From Stieleria mannarensis (lineage in GTDB: Bacteria; Planctomycetota; Planctomycetia; Pirellulales; Pirellulaceae): a stretch of DNA of 64,000 nt. Each line of letters begins with the position of its first letter. Position 1 is the stretch's first letter. Made by a program: the position numbers and the translations under genes. Location of the stretch: positions 99,994 to 163,993 of the forward strand of contig NZ_JACEHH010000021.1 of NCBI RefSeq assembly GCF_014154935.1, written 5' to 3'. The notes beneath the pieces are model-generated. The model was given only the letters and a program-made list of their open reading frames with translations. It made no database searches and was not told the origin of the DNA. Shown here piece after piece: positions 45,330 to 55,973 of the stretch.

Positions 45330-47975
45330 ATGACCTTCCGATTCGATAAACTGACCACCAAAGCTCAGGGCTTGATCGCCGAAGCACAAGGGCGTGCGAC
45401 ATCGGCAGGCAATCCCGAAATCACCTCCCTGCACTTGCTGGCCGCGATGCTCGATGAAAGCGACGGCATCACCGGCGCCCTGCTGGCCAAGATGAAGGCC
45501 GACGCAAAGCAACTGCGCGATCTGACCGCCAGCGAAGCCGACAAACTGCCCAAGGTCTCCGGTGGACGCCAACCGGGAATCTCCGCCGAACTGCAATCGG
45601 CACTCAACGAATCCGCCGCCACCGCACAGTCGTTGAAAGACGAATTCGTCAGCACCGAGCACCTGCTGTTGGGACTGGCCAAGGCAAAGACCAAAGCACA
45701 AAGCTTGCTCTCGCTTTGCGGCGTCAATGCCAACGACGTGTTGAAAGCGGCCAGCGAAATCCGCGGCAGCGCACGCGTCACCGACCAGAACGCCGAGGAC
45801 ACCTATCAGGCGTTGGAAAAATACGGCGTCGACCTGACCCAGTTGGCCGCCAGCGGAAAACTGGATCCGGTCATCGGCCGCGACAACGAAATCCGTCGCG
45901 TCATCCAGGTGCTGTCGCGACGCACCAAGAACAACCCTGTGCTGATCGGGCAACCCGGTGTGGGGAAGACCGCGATCGCCGAAGGCTTGGCGCTGCGGAT
46001 TTTCGAAGCCGATGTCCCACAAAGCCTGAAGAACAAACGCGTCATCGCACTCGACATGGGCGCGCTGGTCGCCGGTGCAAAGTTCCGCGGTGATTTCGAA
46101 GAACGACTCAAAGCCGTGCTCCGCGAGGTCAAGGATTCCGACGGCCGCGTGATCCTGTTCATCGACGAACTTCATCTGGTCGTCGGCGCGGGAAAGGCGG
46201 AAGGTTCGCCCGACGCGGCCAACTTGCTGAAGCCCGAACTCGCCCGCGGAGCGCTGCGCTGTGTCGGCGCGACGACGCTGGACGAGTATCGCCAGCACAT
46301 CGAAAAGGATGCCGCGCTGGAACGACGGTTCCAACCGGTTTATGTCGAAGAGCCGTCGGTGGAGGATTCGATCGCAATCTTGCGTGGTTTGAAGTCTCGC
46401 TACGAATCGCACCACGGCGTGCGAATCACCGACAGCGCCTTGGTCGCCGCCGCGACACTGGCCAACCGCTACATCGCCGATCGCTTTTTGCCCGACAAGG
46501 CGATCGACTTGGTCGATGAAGCGACCAGTCGGCTGGCAATGGAAAAAGAAAGTGTTCCCGAACCCATCGACCGCATCCAACGCCGCTTGCGACAACTGGA
46601 ACTCGCCCAGCGACAACTGCAAGACGAAGACGGTACCGATGCGTCGATCGTTTCGCGCCGCGAAGAGATCCAGGAGGAAATGGAATCGCTGGGCAAGGAA
46701 CTCGCCGATCTGCGTGAACAATGGGAAAGCGAAAAAATCGGACTCGACGGCGTACAATCGATCCGCCAAGAAGCCGAAACGCTGGCCCACCGCTTTGCCA
46801 CCCTGGACGCCGAAGCCAAGCAGACACAGCTCCGTGGCGAAAACCCGGAAGACCTGTATCGCGAAATGCTGGAGGTGCAATCACGCCAGGCGGAGTTGGA
46901 GGCCAAGCTGGAGGAAATCGAAAAACGCGACGACGGGGCCTCCACCGGTGAGCCGTCCGAGGAACCCGAGCGACGATTGCTGCGGCGTGAAGTCACCGCC
47001 GACGAAATCGCCGAGGTCGTTTCGGCCTGGACCGGCGTTCCCGTCAGCCGCATGATGGAGACCGAACGGGCCAAGTTGCTGGTCATGGAAGAGCGGTTGC
47101 ACACCCGCGTGATCGGACAAGACGAAGCCGTCCGAGCGGTGTCCGATGCCGTTCGCCGCAGCCGCAGCGGTCTGGCCGACCCCAACCGGCCGATCGGATC
47201 ATTCCTGTTCCTCGGACCGACCGGGGTGGGGAAAACCGAACTGTGCAAGGCGCTGGCGGAAATCATGTTCGACGACGAGAACGCGATGGTGCGGATCGAC
47301 ATGTCGGAATTCATGGAACGGCACAGCGTCGCCCGCATGATCGGCGCCCCGCCCGGATACGTCGGTTACGAAGAGGGCGGAAAGCTGACCGAAGCGGTCC
47401 GTCGGCGACCCTACAGCGTGATCCTGCTGGATGAAATCGAAAAAGCTCACCCGGATGTGTTCAACATCTTGTTGCAAGTCCTGGATGACGGTCGTTTGAC
47501 CGACGGGCATGGTCGCACGGTCAACTTTGCCAACGCGGTGATCGTGATGACCAGCAACGCGGGAAGCCAGGAGATCCAGCAGATCGCGGCCGACGGCGGC
47601 GACGAAGAGGAGATGCGGGAGGCGGTCGAACAGGCACTGCGGACTCGGTTCCTGCCCGAGTTCCTGAACCGGATCGACGACACCGTGATCTTCCGGCCGC
47701 TCGATCAGGGCCAGATTCGCAAGATCGTCCAGCTGCAACTCGAGCACTTGGGTCGCCGCTTGCAAGACAACGGATTGACGCTCGAAGTGACCGACGCGGC
47801 CATCGACCAGATCGCCAAGACCGGCTACGACCCGACCTATGGCGCTCGACCGTTGAAACGGGTGATCCAACGCGAGGTCCAAAACGAACTGGCGACCGCG
47901 CTTCTGAAGAGCGAGTTCGCTGAGGGCAGCACCGTCACGGTCGACCATGACGGGACGGGGTATGTGTTCCGGTAG
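45330..47975 (+). CDS. clpB: ATP-dependent disaggregase ClpB
   Basis: 881 residues. Clp-N repeats (about 1-145; [24 protein letters not shown]) are followed by NBD1 with Walker A GQPGVGKT and Walker [10 protein letters not shown]. The long coiled-coil middle domain (about 410-545) separates ClpB from ClpA/ClpC. NBD2 has Walker [15 protein letters not shown], the pore motif GYVGYEEGG and Walker [14 protein letters not shown]. The C-terminal D2-small domain ends with [15 protein letters not shown]. It solubilises aggregated protein with DnaK. It follows dnaK on the same strand but after a terminator and repeat, so it may have its own promoter. Confidence 0.97.
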   Translation: MTFRFDKLTTKAQGLIAEAQGRATSAGNPEITSLHLLAAMLDESDGITGALLAKMKADAKQLRDLTASEADKLPKVSGGRQPGISAELQSALNESAATAQSLKDEFVSTEHLLLGLAKAKTKAQSLLSLCGVNANDVLKAASEIRGSARVTDQNAEDTYQALEKYGVDLTQLAASGKLDPVIGRDNEIRRVIQVLSRRTKNNPVLIGQPGVGKTAIAEGLALRIFEADVPQSLKNKRVIALDMGALVAGAKFRGDFEERLKAVLREVKDSDGRVILFIDELHLVVGAGKAEGSPDAANLLKPELARGALRCVGATTLDEYRQHIEKDAALERRFQPVYVEEPSVEDSIAILRGLKSRYESHHGVRITDSALVAAATLANRYIADRFLPDKAIDLVDEATSRLAMEKESVPEPIDRIQRRLRQLELAQRQLQDEDGTDASIVSRREEIQEEMESLGKELADLREQWESEKIGLDGVQSIRQEAETLAHRFATLDAEAKQTQLRGENPEDLYREMLEVQSRQAELEAKLEEIEKRDDGASTGEPSEEPERRLLRREVTADEIAEVVSAWTGVPVSRMMETERAKLLVMEERLHTRVIGQDEAVRAVSDAVRRSRSGLADPNRPIGSFLFLGPTGVGKTELCKALAEIMFDDENAMVRIDMSEFMERHSVARMIGAPPGYVGYEEGGKLTEAVRRRPYSVILLDEIEKAHPDVFNILLQVLDDGRLTDGHGRTVNFANAVIVMTSNAGSQEIQQIAADGGDEEEMREAVEQALRTRFLPEFLNRIDDTVIFRPLDQGQIRKIVQLQLEHLGRRLQDNGLTLEVTDAAIDQIAKTGYDPTYGARPLKRVIQREVQNELATALLKSEFAEGSTVTVDHDGTGYVFR

Positions 47976-47988
47976 GAAGCCGCTTCTG

Positions 47989-48639
47989 GTAGCGGAACTC
48001 GCCAAGAGCTTCGTGCCGGCGCTGCGGCGACATGTGGTGAAGCGAAAGCCTTGGCGGCTTCCGCTACGGCATGAAGGCCGCAAATCAATTTGCGGCGGCT
48101 TCCTGAGGGTTCGTCGCCGCTGCATTTTCTGGTAGCGGAACTCGCCAAGAGTTTCGCAGCGGCGCTGCGGCGACATGCGGTGGAGCGAAAGCCTTGGCGG
48201 CTTCCGCTACGGCATGAAGGCCGCAAATCAATTTGCGGCGGTTTCCTGAGGGTTCGTCGCCGTTGCATTTTCCGGCAGCGGAACTCGCCAAGAGTTTCGC
48301 AGCGGCGCTGCGGCGACATGCGGTGGAGCGAAAGCCTTGGCGGCTTCCGCTACGGCATGAAGGCCGCAAATCAATTTGCGGCGGCTTCCTGAGGGTTCGT
48401 CGCCGCTGCATTTTCCGGTAGCGGAACTCGCCAAGAGTTTCGCAGCGGCGCTGCGCCGACATGCGGTGGAGCGAAAGCCTTGGCGGCTTCCGCTACGGCA
48501 TGAAGGCCGCAAATCAATTTGCGGCGGTTTCCTGAGGGTTCGTCGCCGCTGCATTTTCCGGTAGCGGAACTCGCCAAGAGTTTCGCAGCGGCGCTGCGGC
48601 GACATGTGGTGAAGCGAAAGCCTTGGCGGCTTCCGCTAC
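47989..48639. repeat. 143-bp tandem repeat array, about 4.6 units
   Basis: Units begin (agcggaactcgccaag) at 47991, 48134, 48277, 48420 and 48563, always 143 nt apart. Each unit has an outer hairpin (GTAGCGGAA...TTCCGCTAC) and an inner perfect hairpin GCCGCAAAT-CA-ATTTGCGGC. The first and last units share the variant ACATGTGGTGAAG, the middle ones have ACATGCGGTGGAG. 143 is not a multiple of three, so ORFs through it are chance. It fills the gap between clpB and rplK, which face each other. Confidence 0.95.
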
Positions 48640-48648
48640 ACCGAACGT

Positions 48649-49074
48649 TCAGCCTTCGACGTCGATGCCCATGCTGCGGGCCGTGCCTTCGATCATTCGA
48701 ACGGCTTGGTCCATGCTGCGGGCGTTCAGGTCGGCCATCTTCTTGGTGGCGATGTCCTCGCACTGGGCGCGGGTGACCTTGGCGACTTTGTTGATGTTCG
48801 GCACGCCGCTGCCCTTGGCGATCCCCGCCGCTTGCTTCAGCAACGAGGCGGCCGGCGGGCTTTTGGTGACGAACTCGAAACTACGATCGTTGTAGACCGT
48901 GACGATCACGGGAATCGGGGTGCCGTTGTATTCTTTGGTGCGATCGTTGAACGCTTGGACGAATTGGCCCAGGTTCACACCGAACTTACCCAGGGAGGTA
49001 CCGACGGGAGGAGCGGGGGTGGCCTGACCGCCGGGGACCTGAAACTTTGCCTGTCCAGTAACTTGCTTTGCCAT
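48649..49074 (-). CDS. rplK: 50S ribosomal protein L11
   Basis: 141 residues, full length. KFQVPGGQATPAPPVGTSLGKFGVNL, the proline-rich core PIPVIVTVYNDRSFEFV, and the GSGVPNINKVAKVTRAQCEDIA RNA-binding region are typical of L11, which binds the GTPase centre of 23S rRNA. It is last of secE-nusG-rplK. Normally rplA follows; here the next 670 nt are a tandem repeat array and then the convergent clpB. Confidence 0.97.
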   Translation of the reverse strand: MAKQVTGQAKFQVPGGQATPAPPVGTSLGKFGVNLGQFVQAFNDRTKEYNGTPIPVIVTVYNDRSFEFVTKSPPAASLLKQAAGIAKGSGVPNINKVAKVTRAQCEDIATKKMADLNARSMDQAVRMIEGTARSMGIDVEG

Positions 49075-49129
49075 GATCGGATGCTTGATTTACGATTGAG
49101 TTGGTTGTGATGTTTCGGCGTGAGGTTAA

Positions 49130-49888
49130 CTACACCGGTTCGACTTGCCAGTGATCCAATTCCATAGGAACACTGCGGCCGAAAATGTTGATGATCACGG
49201 TGATTCGGCCGTTGGCTTCATCGACGGCATCGACATCACCTTCCTGGTTTTCAAAATTGCCTTCCTTGACGCGAACACGATCGCCGACCTTGAACGGAAT
49301 CGCCGTCTTGATCGGGGCCTCTTCTTCGTCTTCGGCGATCGGTCGGTTGATGAACCGATCCACGTCCGCCGGGTCCATCGGCATGGGTTTACCCGCCGAT
49401 CCGGTGAAGTCGCTGATTCCGCCGGTTTCACGGACCAGGAACCAGGTGTCATCGTTGATGGCCATTCGGGCCATGATGTAACCAGGCAAGAGCTTTCGCT
49501 TCGTGATTCGTTTTTTGCCGTCACGGGTGAACGTGGCGACATCTTCGCTGGGGACGACCACGTCGCCGAAGTATTCCTCCATGCCTTCCATTGCGATTTT
49601 CTTTCGCAACGCGTCGGCGATGGAATCTTCTCGGTTGAAGGCGACCTTCAGGATGTACCAATCCATCTCGATTTCATCCGACGGCTGGTCATCGTCGTCA
49701 TCGTCGCTGTCCAAGAACACTTCGCCGGTGGATTCCGCGCCGCTAGATTCCGCCACAGCTTCGGCCGGTTCGGCGGCTTCGCTTTCCTCGCCGCCCGCGT
49801 CCGCGGAATCGGTTTCCTCAAGCACTTCGCTGGACTCGTCGATCACTTCGGAGTCGTCGGTGTTGGGGGATCGGGATTCGTCGGTCAT
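49130..49888 (-). CDS. nusG: Transcription antitermination factor NusG with long acidic N-terminal extension
   Basis: 252 residues. Residues 1-75 are very acidic and low-complexity (DDSEVIDESSEVLEETDSAD; DSDDDDDDQPSDEIEMD). The NusG NTD starts at WYILKVAFNREDSIADALRK and has LLPGYIMARMAIND; the KOW domain is FKVGDRVRVKEGNFENQEGDV. NusG binds RNA polymerase and couples transcription with ribosomes or Rho. E. coli NusG is about 181 residues, so this one carries about 75 extra acidic residues. It lies between secE (107 nt away) and rplK (55 nt). Confidence 0.96.
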   Translation of the reverse strand: MTDESRSPNTDDSEVIDESSEVLEETDSADAGGEESEAAEPAEAVAESSGAESTGEVFLDSDDDDDDQPSDEIEMDWYILKVAFNREDSIADALRKKIAMEGMEEYFGDVVVPSEDVATFTRDGKKRITKRKLLPGYIMARMAINDDTWFLVRETGGISDFTGSAGKPMPMDPADVDRFINRPIAEDEEEAPIKTAIPFKVGDRVRVKEGNFENQEGDVDAVDEANGRITVIINIFGRSVPMELDHWQVEPV

Positions 49889-49995
49889 TGGAGCACTGAA
49901 AACGGCTTGGGCGTGAAAACGTGAAGAGCGGTGGTGTCGCGATCGGCGAGCGACAAGATTCCAAATCTACCAGCAAATCGATCCAGGACAATCGG

Positions 49996-50454
49996 TTAGG
50001 CCGTTGCCCACAAGGCATTGAAGAACGCCTGCCAGAAGACGTCGAACAGGAACAGCGAGATGGCCAGGATGGCGATCGTGACGATCACCACCACCGACGC
50101 CCGTTTGACCTCTTCGCGGCTGGGCCACGTCACCTTCTTCATTTCCGCTTCGACGGCGATCAGAAAGTCGGCAAACCGAGGCCAGTTGATCAGCCGGTAG
50201 CCGATCCACAACCCGGCCAGCAGGATGCCGGCGGGGATCCCCACGGCGATCGCCTTGTTGGCGGTCGAACTGTCCAGGGTGGCGTAAAGACGCCAGGCAC
50301 CGAGTGCGACGATCAACCAGATCGCCAGCACGGTCAACTGGCGGACGATACGTCCTTGGTTCGGTTTGTAAACGGAGGCGTGCAATAGCTCGCTCGAAAG
50401 CGAACTGCCACTTGCGGCGGTGTTCGCTTTGCTCCCGGCGATGTCTCGAGACAC
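49996..50454 (-). CDS. secE: Preprotein translocase subunit SecE
   Basis: 152 residues with a GTG start (AAGGA ribosome site about 6 nt upstream). The conserved motif EAEMKKVTWPSREEVKRASV precedes the last membrane helix (VVVIVTIAILAISLFLF). Two further hydrophobic segments (VLAIWLIVALGAWRLY; AVGIPAGILLAGLWIGY) come before it, so it resembles the three-helix form of E. coli rather than the one-helix form of many bacteria. SecE clamps SecY in the protein-export channel. It is next to nusG as usual. Confidence 0.95.
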   Translation of the reverse strand: MSRDIAGSKANTAASGSSLSSELLHASVYKPNQGRIVRQLTVLAIWLIVALGAWRLYATLDSSTANKAIAVGIPAGILLAGLWIGYRLINWPRFADFLIAVEAEMKKVTWPSREEVKRASVVVIVTIAILAISLFLFDVFWQAFFNALWATA

Positions 50455-50612
50455 TCGATTGTCCTTAGGTTCGAATCCGCCGGCTTTTTCGAAGGCCGGC
50501 TTCTGTTCAGCCAGTACTAGTCGGAGGAACGCAACACCTCCGCGTCAAGCACATCGTACCGCGACCCGGCGTCTTGGCACCAGAGCAGCGGGATGGGCAG
50601 AAAAATCTAGCA

Positions 50613-50685
50613 GGAGTGGAGGGACTTGAACCCGCAACCGCTGGTTTTGGAAACCAGTGCTCTGCCAATTGAGCTACACTCCTTC
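50613..50685 (-). tRNA. tRNA-Trp (anticodon CCA)
   Basis: Reverse-complement cloverleaf: acceptor AGGAGTG/CACTCCT with G73, D stem GCTC/GAGC, anticodon stem CTGGT/ACCAG around TTCCAAA (CCA), T arm GCGGGTTCAAGTCCC. It lies between tuf and secE as in many bacteria. Confidence 0.95.
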
Positions 50686-50727
50686 GCTGGGACCGAACCG
50701 AAATTCGGCTTCGCGTAGTTTAAAGCA

Positions 50728-50764
50728 GAGAACCAACGAACCGCTAGGTGATTCGTTGGTTCTC
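50728..50764 (-). terminator. Hairpin terminator between tuf and tRNA-Trp
   Basis: Perfect 13-bp arms (GAGAACCAACGAA/TTCGTTGGTTCTC) with an 11-nt loop, 60 nt after the tuf stop; on the minus strand it is followed by CTGCTTTAAA rather than a full T-run. It may end or attenuate tuf transcription before tRNA-Trp and secE. Confidence 0.75.
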
Positions 50765-50823
50765 GCGATGTCTTTCTTCGAGTTTGACGCCGGCGAGGGC
50801 GTCAGCGGGTCCCACGGAGGGGA

Positions 50824-52433
<1,610 letters not shown>

Positions 52434-52442
52434 GACGCTCAG

Positions 52443-52513
52443 AGCGGGTGAAGGGAATCGAACCCTCGTATTCAGCTTGGAAGGCTGCTGCACTACCATT
52501 GTGCTACACCCGC
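52443..52513 (-). tRNA. tRNA-Gly (anticodon TCC)
   Basis: Reverse-complement cloverleaf: acceptor GCGGGTG/CACCCGC with T73, D stem GCAC/GTGC, anticodon loop CTTCCAA (TCC), T arm AGGGTTCGATTCCCT. The first anticodon-stem pair (27-43) is G-A, a mismatch. Confidence 0.93.
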
Positions 52514-52574
52514 TTGATCATGCTCTTCACACGCATCGCAAATTCGGGCCTCTCGATTTGCGACCTCTTCTTCA

Positions 52575-52656
52575 TGGGGGCTATTGGATTCGAACCAATG
52601 TAGGCGTAGCCAGCGGATTTACAGTCCGCCCCCTTTAACCACTCGGGCAAACCCCC
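52575..52656 (-). tRNA. tRNA-Tyr (anticodon GTA)
   Basis: Class II tRNA of 82 nt: acceptor GGGGGTT/AGCCCCC with A73, anticodon loop CTGTAAA (GTA), a long variable arm, T arm TTGGTTCGAATCCAA. Confidence 0.94.
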
Positions 52657-52874
52657 TTCGTTACTTGTCGATCTTTATTTAAATCTTGCTGTCGGTCTCG
52701 TCGTGCAATTGAATCGGTAAATTCTTGATCGGATCGTTAATTCGTCAGGAAGTGTGCCTTGTTCGGCCGTCGCTGGCAAGGCGGCTAGCCGGCCGGCCCG
52801 TGCGGTTTCACAGCCCAAACCGTTTCGAACTCTTGGCCCGCGGCGATGCCACCCGGTGGCGGAAGCCACGCCAG

Positions 52875-52947
52875 AGCCAGCGGAGGGATTCGAACCCACG
52901 ACCGGCTGATTACAAATCAGCTGCTCTGCCAACTGAGCTACGCTGGC
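52875..52947 (-). tRNA. tRNA-Thr (anticodon TGT)
   Basis: Reverse-complement cloverleaf: acceptor GCCAGCG/CGCTGGC with T73, D stem GCTC/GAGC, anticodon stem GCTGA/TCAGC around TTTGTAA (TGT), T arm GTGGGTTCGAATCCC. First of the tRNA-tuf cluster. Confidence 0.95.
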
Positions 52948-53217
52948 GAATCGCTCGCCCAATCGCCAGGCTCATCGTCCCGGCACTGTCCTGCCCTCGC
53001 GGGCGCTGCAACGCAGCACCGTTGGAGAGAGGGCAGAGTTTAGCAATCGATCGTCCTGGGGCAAGCCGGATTTGGGTTCTGTCGACCGCAAACCACCAGA
53101 TCGCCGCCGGAACGTTCCAACCGCCGGCCTCTGTGACAGCCGGATGAACGCTCGGGTTCGCCGCGTGAAGCACTGTTTCGGCGTTCCCGACGGCCGATCA
53201 TGAGGCAATTCGGGTTT

Positions 53218-53979
53218 TCAGCAACCGAATTCGATCACATCGCGGTCGGCCGCCAAACGGACCGGGATTTTTCGCCGCTGGAGCACCTCGCTGACTTCCC
53301 GGAGCATCACTTCGGGCTGCGGATCGACCGGATTGACGTGGGTCAGGACCAGCTGTTTCGGCGCCGACGCGGCCGCAATCCTCGCCACACGGCTGCTATG
53401 GGTGTGCCCCGTTTTGGTCGCCCACTGAGCCATGGCATCCGGAAAATAGCACTCGTGCATCATCAGGTCCGCCCCACCATTCCAGCGAATCGCCTCGCCA
53501 CCGTCATCGCCCGTCGTGTCGGTCAAATACAACAACCGCGTGCCGTCCGCCCAGCGGAATCGATAGCCGACCGACGCCCCGGGGTGTTGCTGGTGACGCC
53601 AATCGATCGTGCAGTCGCCGATCGTAAATTGCGGCAAATCGTCGATTTCACGGAATTCCGCTTCGATCTGGACGGGGAACAACAGTCGCGAAAACAAGTG
53701 CTGTTGGATCGCCGCCAGTTTCTCCTTTTCGCCCCAAATCCGCAGCCGATCGACGGGGCGTTGATGCAGCACGTCCAGCAAAAACGTCAGCCCGGCGACG
53801 TGATCCAGGTGGGCGTGGCTGAGCAAGATGTCCAGCGTCGGCGTCTGGATCAGCTCCGCCAACCGAAACAGCCCCGTCCCGGCGTCGAGCACGACCCCGC
53901 TTTCCGGCAAGAAATAACAGCTCGTGTGTCGATCCTCGTTGGGGTGATACCCGGCCGTTCCGAGGCAATGCAGTTGCAT
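53218..53979 (-). CDS. MBL-fold metallo-hydrolase (ribonuclease Z-like)
   Basis: 253 residues. MQLHCLGTAGYHPNEDRHTS opens the fold and SHAHLDHVAG is the H-x-H-x-D-H metal-binding motif (about 55-64). Later ligands are in HHQ..HPG (WRHQQHPGASVGYRF), YLTDTTGD, MHECYFPD and LTHVNP; the set fits the RNase Z/arylsulfatase-like branch of the metallo-beta-lactamase superfamily. It is cytoplasmic with no signal peptide. True tRNase Z proteins have an exosite arm that I do not see, so the substrate is open. No operon partner; the tRNA cluster upstream is on the same strand. Confidence 0.88.
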   Translation of the reverse strand: MQLHCLGTAGYHPNEDRHTSCYFLPESGVVLDAGTGLFRLAELIQTPTLDILLSHAHLDHVAGLTFLLDVLHQRPVDRLRIWGEKEKLAAIQQHLFSRLLFPVQIEAEFREIDDLPQFTIGDCTIDWRHQQHPGASVGYRFRWADGTRLLYLTDTTGDDGGEAIRWNGGADLMMHECYFPDAMAQWATKTGHTHSSRVARIAAASAPKQLVLTHVNPVDPQPEVMLREVSEVLQRRKIPVRLAADRDVIEFGC

Positions 53980-54143
53980 GGTCGACGTTGCTGGCGAGCG
54001 AAATGAGCGGTGAAGGCTGACCTGAAGCGATAATTGTAGTACACGCGAGCGGATCGTTGTACGACGCCCTTTCTAGGTCGTCGCCGCGGACGCTGCTCGC
54101 GACGGCCCGGAAGGGAGCGTCGTCCACCAAGGTGGATGGCTCC

Positions 54144-54971
54144 TCACACCCGACGCGTCAGTTCGTACAGCAGGATCGCGGCGGCCACCGAGACGTTCAG
54201 GCTGTCGACCAACTGGCCGCACCCCGAGGCGGTGGCCATGGGGATGGTCACCCGATGCGTCGCCGCTCGCTGCACCTCGGTCGGCAACCCCTGGGCCTCG
54301 TTGCCCATCACCAAAACCATCGGATCCGCATTCCGCGTTACCTGATCGATGGAGACGGCATCGGATGCCAGCGTCGACGCCAAACTGACGACCCCGTGAC
54401 TTGCCAGTGCCCGCAGATCGTCGGCCGGTTGCTTCAACGCCAGCCAACGCATGCCTAGAACCGCCCCCATGCTGACCCGCATCGCCCGCCGGGAAAACGG
54501 GTCGACCGACCGGAGATCGATCAGGATCTGGCGGATCCCCAGCGCCGCAGCCGTACGCACCATCGAGCCCAAGTTTTCCATGTCCGTCGTGTGGATCAGC
54601 GCCAGCGATACCGGATCGTCGCGAAAGTCGGCGATCGTACCGAGCGGTTTGCGATCGGCACTGGCGAGAAACCCGCGATGGAAATCAAACCCGGACAGCT
54701 GGCGCATCTGATCGCGTGACAGCACGAACACGGGCGTGGGGGCGGGCAGTCCGCCCAGCACGCTGAGGTCGCGGCCGTCTTCGACCACCACCGCTCGCAG
54801 CGGAAAATCACTGGCGATCAATCGCTGTGTGATCAATTGCCCCTCGACGACGAAATGTGACGAGTCGATCACGCGTCCGGTCGGGCGATGCCTCAGGTTT
54901 CGAAAGCCTGAAAGACGCGGATCGTCGATCGAATCGATCGTGACACATTCGATGGGGCCGCGGTCGGTCAC
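54144..54971 (-). CDS. TrmH/SpoU-family RNA methyltransferase
   Basis: 275 residues with a GTG start that overlaps the stop of the upstream gene (GTGA). The N-terminal substrate-binding domain (about 1-105) contains the SSHFVVEGQLITQRLI motif. The SPOUT catalytic domain has motif 1 TTDMENLGSMVRTAAALGI, motif 2 VLVMGNEAQGLP and motif 3 VTIPMATASGCGQLVDSLNVSVAAAILLYE, forming the knotted SAM site. It methylates ribose 2'-OH in rRNA or tRNA; the position is not readable. In motif 3, IPMATASGCGQLVDSLN replaces the usual IPM-x-G-x2-ESLN, so a Glu is missing. Confidence 0.92.
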   Translation of the reverse strand: MTDRGPIECVTIDSIDDPRLSGFRNLRHRPTGRVIDSSHFVVEGQLITQRLIASDFPLRAVVVEDGRDLSVLGGLPAPTPVFVLSRDQMRQLSGFDFHRGFLASADRKPLGTIADFRDDPVSLALIHTTDMENLGSMVRTAAALGIRQILIDLRSVDPFSRRAMRVSMGAVLGMRWLALKQPADDLRALASHGVVSLASTLASDAVSIDQVTRNADPMVLVMGNEAQGLPTEVQRAATHRVTIPMATASGCGQLVDSLNVSVAAAILLYELTRRV

Positions 54972-55903
54972 GGAGTCACCGTCAACCGCTGCATCTTCGC
55001 CGGCCTGCCTTCGCTGGTCACCCAGACACGCCCCTGGTCATCGACGGCGATCGCTTCGACTTGCTTCAACCTCGGCAATTCGACGATGCCCGGCATTTGT
55101 CGCAATCGCGTCTCCAGCGGTACGCGCTTGGAGTGGGGAAAGCGATAGGCCTGCAGGTAGTTGGCAATCCAGAGGTCTCCCGTTTTGGCGCACAGATCCA
55201 TGCCGGTCGCAAGTGGGATCGCAAGGGTTTGAACTCGCTTGGCTTCCACCTGGATGACCGAGACGTCCGCCTCGGACGATTCGCTCGCGTCGCCGCGTTT
55301 CGGCAGTGGGACCTCGAACATCGTTGCCATCAGCGGTGATTTGGCCAACAACAAGACCCGCCGCCGTGGAACGTCGACCGCCACAGCTTCACAATTGTGC
55401 GGCCCGCCCGGATAGCGCACGGCCAGGTGCTGGAACGATGCGACCAGGGTTCTCGCGCGGGGGCTGGGCTCATCGAAAATGTACAACGAAACCGATTGAC
55501 GCCGGGAGTCGTTGTCGCCCACATCGGCCACCAACAGTCGTGGCCCGTCGTCGTCGAAGGACGCCATGTCTTCCCAGTCATGGGCCTTGACCCCACGTAG
55601 CGCCATCCGACCGCAAGGGCGGCCGTTGACGTAAAAGGCGTACAGCCTGGCTTTGTCGCCGGAATCATTGTGCGACCAAACGCATTGGGGGTCGACGCCG
55701 GAAAATGCCAGTCCGCTGCTTTCGGTCAGCGTCGGGGAGGCGAGTTCCAGAGCCGTCTGCCCCGCCAACACCGACTTGTTCTTTGGTTCCCAAGCCCGGG
55801 CGTCGGTCGCAGCGGCCGCTGCGACGGCGACCAACAACACCGGTAACAGGGTTCCCTTGCAGATCGTCACCGAGAAACGTTGGTTGAATCCGATTGCTCT
55901 CAT
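54968..55903 (-). CDS. Secreted beta-propeller-like protein (SdiA-regulated/esterase-like)
   Basis: 311 residues. A signal peptide (LLPVLLVAVAAAAATDARA) is followed by repeats typical of NHL/SdiA-regulated propellers: SSGLAFSGVDPQCVWSHNDS, AHDWEDMASFDDDGPRLLVA, NCEAVAVDVPRRRVLLLAK and VEAIAVDDQGRVWVTSEG. It probably binds or scavenges a ligand outside the cytoplasm; no catalytic residues were identified. Its TGA overlaps the GTG of the methyltransferase gene, so they are co-translated although their functions do not obviously connect. Confidence 0.75.
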   Translation of the reverse strand: MRAIGFNQRFSVTICKGTLLPVLLVAVAAAAATDARAWEPKNKSVLAGQTALELASPTLTESSGLAFSGVDPQCVWSHNDSGDKARLYAFYVNGRPCGRMALRGVKAHDWEDMASFDDDGPRLLVADVGDNDSRRQSVSLYIFDEPSPRARTLVASFQHLAVRYPGGPHNCEAVAVDVPRRRVLLLAKSPLMATMFEVPLPKRGDASESSEADVSVIQVEAKRVQTLAIPLATGMDLCAKTGDLWIANYLQAYRFPHSKRVPLETRLRQMPGIVELPRLKQVEAIAVDDQGRVWVTSEGRPAKMQRLTVTP

Positions 55904-55973
55904 TGCCGCGCCCCGACTGGCATCTAATGCGTTCCCGCCCGTTGCGAAGAAACTTCCGTTGTGTGTGATGTGG

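Noticed and set aside
45207..46880. 557-codon minus-strand ORF over clpB
   Set aside because: Antisense to a full-length ClpB with intact motifs; a G+C-rich shadow frame.
47989..48639. CRISPR array
   Set aside because: Units repeat over their full 143 bp with no variable spacers, and no cas genes are near.
48085..48763. Several Arg-rich minus-strand ORFs in the 143-bp array
   Set aside because: Repeat length is not a multiple of three, so they come from frame-shifting tandem copies; no start signals or family.
52975..53000. Sigma-54 site upstream of the tRNA cluster (CCGGCACTGTCCTGCCC)
   Set aside because: GG-GC offset is 11 rather than 12 nt and orientation is away from the cluster.
54062..54136. 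Possible small RNA between the MBL and SpoU genes
   Set aside because: Only a short TCCACC/GGTGGA hairpin and no promoter or conserved structure was seen.
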